From: an uncultured Pelagibacteraceae bacterium
GTDB taxonomy: Bacteria > Pseudomonadota > Alphaproteobacteria > Pelagibacterales > Pelagibacteraceae
DNA length: 52,352 bases
Reading direction: 5' to 3'
Assembly: GCA_902561465.1 (NCBI GenBank)
Contig: CACEPH010000003.1
Location: 1-52,352 of the forward strand
Shown here piece after piece: positions 49,025 to 52,352 of this stretch. The position numbers and the translations under genes were made by a program. Each line of letters begins with the position of its first letter. The first letter of the stretch is position 1. The notes under the pieces are model-generated. The model did not search any database and was not told where the DNA came from. It was given only the letters and a program-made list of their open reading frames with translations.

Positions 49025-50293
49025 ATGAATTTAGCTGTCATAGGAAGTGGTGGTCGAGAGCACGCCATTTGCTACAAATTAAAACAATCGGCAAAAATTA
49101 AAAAATTAATTTGCATTCCTGGTAATGCCGGAACCCAGAAAATAGCAGAAAATATAAAAGAAGATATTTCAGATTTTGATGCTCTTTATAAAATAATTAA
49201 AAAACAAAACATTGATATTGTAATAGTTGGTCCCGAACAGCCCTTAGTTGAAGGGCTTGTAGATTATTTAAGTGAAAAAAAAGTAAGAGTATTTGGGCCT
49301 GATAAATTTGCATCACAATTAGAAGGCTCAAAAGCATTTATGAAAAATTTATGCAAAAAAAACAATATTCCAACAGCCAATTTTGGTGTTTTTAATAATT
49401 TTGACGATGCTTTTAATTTTATAAAAAAAAACGGAGCTCCGATTGTTGTTAAAGCTGATGGCTTAGCTGCTGGAAAAGGTGTGTCCGTATGTAAATCAGT
49501 AAAAGAAGCTTTGAAAAATGCCAAAGAAATTTTAAATGGTAAATTTAAATCCTCAAACCAAGTGGTTATCGAAGAATTTTTGGAAGGAGAAGAGTTAAGT
49601 TATTTTGTTATAGTTGATAAAAATTCATATCATTTTTTTGGATCGGCACAAGATCACAAAAGAGTTGGTGAAAGAGACACAGGTCCTAATACTGGAGGAA
49701 TGGGTGCTTATTCCCCTGCACCATTACTTACAGTTCAGCTTGAAAATAAAATTAATAAAAAAATTATAGAGCCTACTCTTAAGTCTATGAAAAATTTGGG
49801 ATATCCATACAAAGGTTTTTTATATGCGGGCCTAATGATCAAAAATGAAGAGCCTTACTTAATTGAATATAATATTAGAATGGGCGATCCAGAATGCCAA
49901 GTTCTTATGATGAGACTAGAAACGGACCTATTAGAAATTATAGATTTGGCTACCAAAAACAAACTGAATAATTTGAAAATAAAATGGAGCAATAAAAATT
50001 GTATTACTATCGTTTTGTGTGCAAAAGGATATCCTTCTAATTATATTAAAAATAGTGAAATTAAAAATTTATTTAATATTTCCTCTGATGAAAATAACCA
50101 AATATTTCATGCAGGAACATATTTAAAAAATAATAAAACTTATTCGATTGGAGGAAGAGTGCTAAATGTTACTTCGTCTTCGGAAAGTTTGATTAAAGCG
50201 AGAAATAATTCTTTAGAAAAGATCAGTAAAATAAATTGGACTGACGGTTTTTTTAGAAAAGATATTGGTTGGAGAGTGATAAACAACAAATAG
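49025..50293 (+). CDS. purD: Phosphoribosylamine--glycine ligase
   Basis: NLAVIGSGGREHAICYKL; IVGPEQPLVEGLVDYL; APIVVKADGLAAGKGVSV; GDTGPNTGGMGAYSPAP-like segment; RMGDPECQVLMMRL. Confidence 0.97.
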   Translation: MNLAVIGSGGREHAICYKLKQSAKIKKLICIPGNAGTQKIAENIKEDISDFDALYKIIKKQNIDIVIVGPEQPLVEGLVDYLSEKKVRVFGPDKFASQLEGSKAFMKNLCKKNNIPTANFGVFNNFDDAFNFIKKNGAPIVVKADGLAAGKGVSVCKSVKEALKNAKEILNGKFKSSNQVVIEEFLEGEELSYFVIVDKNSYHFFGSAQDHKRVGERDTGPNTGGMGAYSPAPLLTVQLENKINKKIIEPTLKSMKNLGYPYKGFLYAGLMIKNEEPYLIEYNIRMGDPECQVLMMRLETDLLEIIDLATKNKLNNLKIKWSNKNCITIVLCAKGYPSNYIKNSEIKNLFNISSDENNQIFHAGTYLKNNKTYSIGGRVLNVTSSSESLIKARNNSLEKISKINWTDGFFRKDIGWRVINNK

Positions 50294-50295
50294 TT

Positions 50296-50892
50296 ATGAG
50301 AATTATATCAGGAAAATTTAAAGGAATTACTCTTTATGGCCCAAAGGACAAAAAAATTAGACCTCTTAAAGATATGGTTAGAGAAAGCGTTTTTAATTTA
50401 CTAAGCCATTCAAACAAAATTTCATTCCAACTAAGGAAATCAAACGTACTAGATTTATACTCAGGAACAGGATCTTTTGGTTTAGAGTGTATTTCAAGAG
50501 AATCTAAAAAGGTTGTTTTTATTGAAAAGGAAAAAGAAGCCATAAAAACTTTAGAGAAAAATATTAAAAAATTAAAAGTAAAAGATATAACAAGAATATT
50601 TTGTGGTGATGTTTTTCGTGTAATTGAAAAAAAAGACAAAGCTTCTTTTAATTGGTCCCCTGAAATGAAATTTGATCTTATATTTTGCGATCCTCCTTTT
50701 AAAGATACAAATATAAATGATTTAATTGAACTAATTATTAAAAAGAACTTGTTAAAAAATAATGGAATTATAATTCTACATACTCATAAAAACACTAATG
50801 AAAAATTAAATTTTTATTTTAAAATACTTGATGAAAGAACATATGGTGTTTCGAAAATAATATTTGGAAAGCCTTTACCGTACTCATTTTAA
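50296..50892 (+). CDS. rsmD: 16S rRNA (guanine(966)-N(2))-methyltransferase
   Basis: MRIISGKFKGITL; IRPLKDMVRESVFNLL; VLDLYSGTGSFGLECISR; IFCDPPF. Start at ATG 50296 preferred. Confidence 0.93.
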   Translation: MRIISGKFKGITLYGPKDKKIRPLKDMVRESVFNLLSHSNKISFQLRKSNVLDLYSGTGSFGLECISRESKKVVFIEKEKEAIKTLEKNIKKLKVKDITRIFCGDVFRVIEKKDKASFNWSPEMKFDLIFCDPPFKDTNINDLIELIIKKNLLKNNGIIILHTHKNTNEKLNFYFKILDERTYGVSKIIFGKPLPYSF

Positions 50893-52038
50893 AAATTTTT
50901 TTGTTTCAACCTTTACTTCCTCCACTGCTGGTTGATTGTACGGATTAACATTCATTAAAAATGACAGAAGGATTGTTTCCAAAACAAGAAATGTAAAAAT
51001 AGAACCTAATTCACTTTCATCACTATTTTTAAAAAAAAACTCTCTGTATGGTATTTTTTTCATTCTAAAAATATTTTTTGTCGCTTTACATTGAATATTT
51101 ATAATTGATTCTATTTTTTTATTATTTTTTGTTGGCGTGCTAAAAAAAGTAAAAAATTTATCCTTGGGTCCATCTAGATAAAGCTGTAAAAGACTATGAT
51201 GATCTTTTGGACCAAACGATAATACAGGATTAATTCCCTTGCCTTTTTTACCCAAACTTTCAGCGGTAAGCTGCTGATACCAATATCCAAGATCATTTAA
51301 ACTAGAATTATAATTTAAAATAACAGAATTATTAATTTTTTTTAAATTCAATGTATAAATGCTTGCAACATTTTGAATTAAAGATGAAATAAAATTTTTA
51401 TTTTTTATTAACATTTGTAAATTTCTAAATTTATTTAAATTTAATCCCATTAATGCCGATGGAAACATTCCCGATTCTGAAAGCACTGAATAGCGCCCAC
51501 CTATAAATTCTTTGTGTTCGATAACTTCTGCATTATATTTGTTAGCAAAGTCCATTAAACTGCTATCTTTTATCTCAGTAATAATAATTAATTTATTTTT
51601 CATATTTTTTTTAGAAAAAATAACATTTAAGTTTGTAATTGTTTCTAGTGTATTTCCCGATTTTGAAACAACAATGAAACAGGAGTTTTTTAATTTTTTT
51701 ATATTTTTATATTTTTCGATTAAATTTGGATCTAAATTATCAAAAAAAAATACTTCTTTTTTAACTTTCTTTCTTAAGAACGAATAAATACTTTTTGTTC
51801 CCAATATTGATCCCCCCATACCAATAATAATAATATTTTCATATTTTGAAAATTTATTGACGGTTGATTTAGAAAAATCAAATTCGAAATTCTTTTGATA
51901 TGAATCAAGCTGTGGAATTTGATTACTGTTTAATTTTTTTAAAAAAGAATTAAAAGCGACTTTTGTTTTTTTTAAATTCTTTTTAAATTGTATAGAATTT
52001 ATAAAATAACCTTTAAAGAAATCATCTTTTTTTAGCAT
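50884..52038 (-). CDS. pgi: Glucose-6-phosphate isomerase
   Basis: IIIGMGGSILGTKSIYSFL; VVSKSGNTLETITNL; GGRYSVLSESGMFPSALMG; YNQPAVEEVK. Confidence 0.92.
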   Translation of the reverse strand: MLKKDDFFKGYFINSIQFKKNLKKTKVAFNSFLKKLNSNQIPQLDSYQKNFEFDFSKSTVNKFSKYENIIIIGMGGSILGTKSIYSFLRKKVKKEVFFFDNLDPNLIEKYKNIKKLKNSCFIVVSKSGNTLETITNLNVIFSKKNMKNKLIIITEIKDSSLMDFANKYNAEVIEHKEFIGGRYSVLSESGMFPSALMGLNLNKFRNLQMLIKNKNFISSLIQNVASIYTLNLKKINNSVILNYNSSLNDLGYWYQQLTAESLGKKGKGINPVLSFGPKDHHSLLQLYLDGPKDKFFTFFSTPTKNNKKIESIINIQCKATKNIFRMKKIPYREFFFKNSDESELGSIFTFLVLETILLSFLMNVNPYNQPAVEEVKVETKKFLK

Positions 52039-52347
52039 TTATTTTGACTGAATTTTTCTTAAAATGGATTTTTCAACAGAATCTGATGTAGATGTATTTT
52101 CTTCAATAGCAGTTTCTAGTGTGTTTTCAAAAATTGTATTTTCTGCTATGCTGGTTACTTCTTCATCTGGAATTGGCAAATTTTCAAAATCTGGTGGTAA
52201 TATAAGCGGATCCTTTTTTTTCACCAAAAACTCATCTGCATTATCTGCTTTAGAACCGGTCAGACCTCTTTTCACAGAGTCAAATGTTCCGCCACAAGAA
52301 GCGACTAACAAAAATAGCAAAAAAATATATATTGTTTTTCTAAACAT
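52039..52347 (-). CDS. DUF3035 lipoprotein (BamF-like), possibly complete
   Basis: Lipobox LLVASCGG; NADEFLVKKKDPLILPPDFENLPIP pattern typical of DUF3035. Confidence 0.75.
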   Translation of the reverse strand: MFRKTIYIFLLFLLVASCGGTFDSVKRGLTGSKADNADEFLVKKKDPLILPPDFENLPIPDEEVTSIAENTIFENTLETAIEENTSTSDSVEKSILRKIQSK

Positions 52348-52352
52348 TCTCA

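Noticed and set aside
1-52352. CRISPR arrays, prophage, IS elements, toxin-antitoxin modules
   Set aside because: No regularly spaced repeats, integrase/transposase motifs or paired small toxin-antitoxin ORFs seen; CcrM appears as an orphan methylase without a restriction partner.

Overview
The window is AT-rich, gene-dense and reads as core genome of a streamlined alphaproteobacterium (SAR11/HIMB59-like in style; taxonomy is inference). Evidence includes a separate cytochrome bc1 operon (petABC), a CcrM-type methylase, an Fo-only ATP synthase operon with b and b' subunits, DUF2093 and DUF3035 proteins, and APH-fold ThrB. About 60 protein genes and one tRNA-Gln(UUG) are supported. I saw no prophage, IS element, CRISPR array or obvious defence island. 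The best leads are: (1) a very short SMC (798 aa) with intact ATPase heads but no recognisable hinge; (2) a waaA/kdtA gene split by a +1 shift exactly at an A8 tract; (3) a ccrM promoter with two GANTC sites and a 7-bp inverted repeat over the predicted -10/start region; (4) a 62-aa CxxC membrane protein tightly coupled to cox11 in a cox operon with two different subunit III genes; (5) extreme compaction: three convergent pairs sharing a single TTAA as a two-way stop, and divergent pairs with -2, 9, 17 and 31 nt between starts, implying leaderless or bidirectional promoters. Calls come from reading the supplied translations and motifs; no database search was run.
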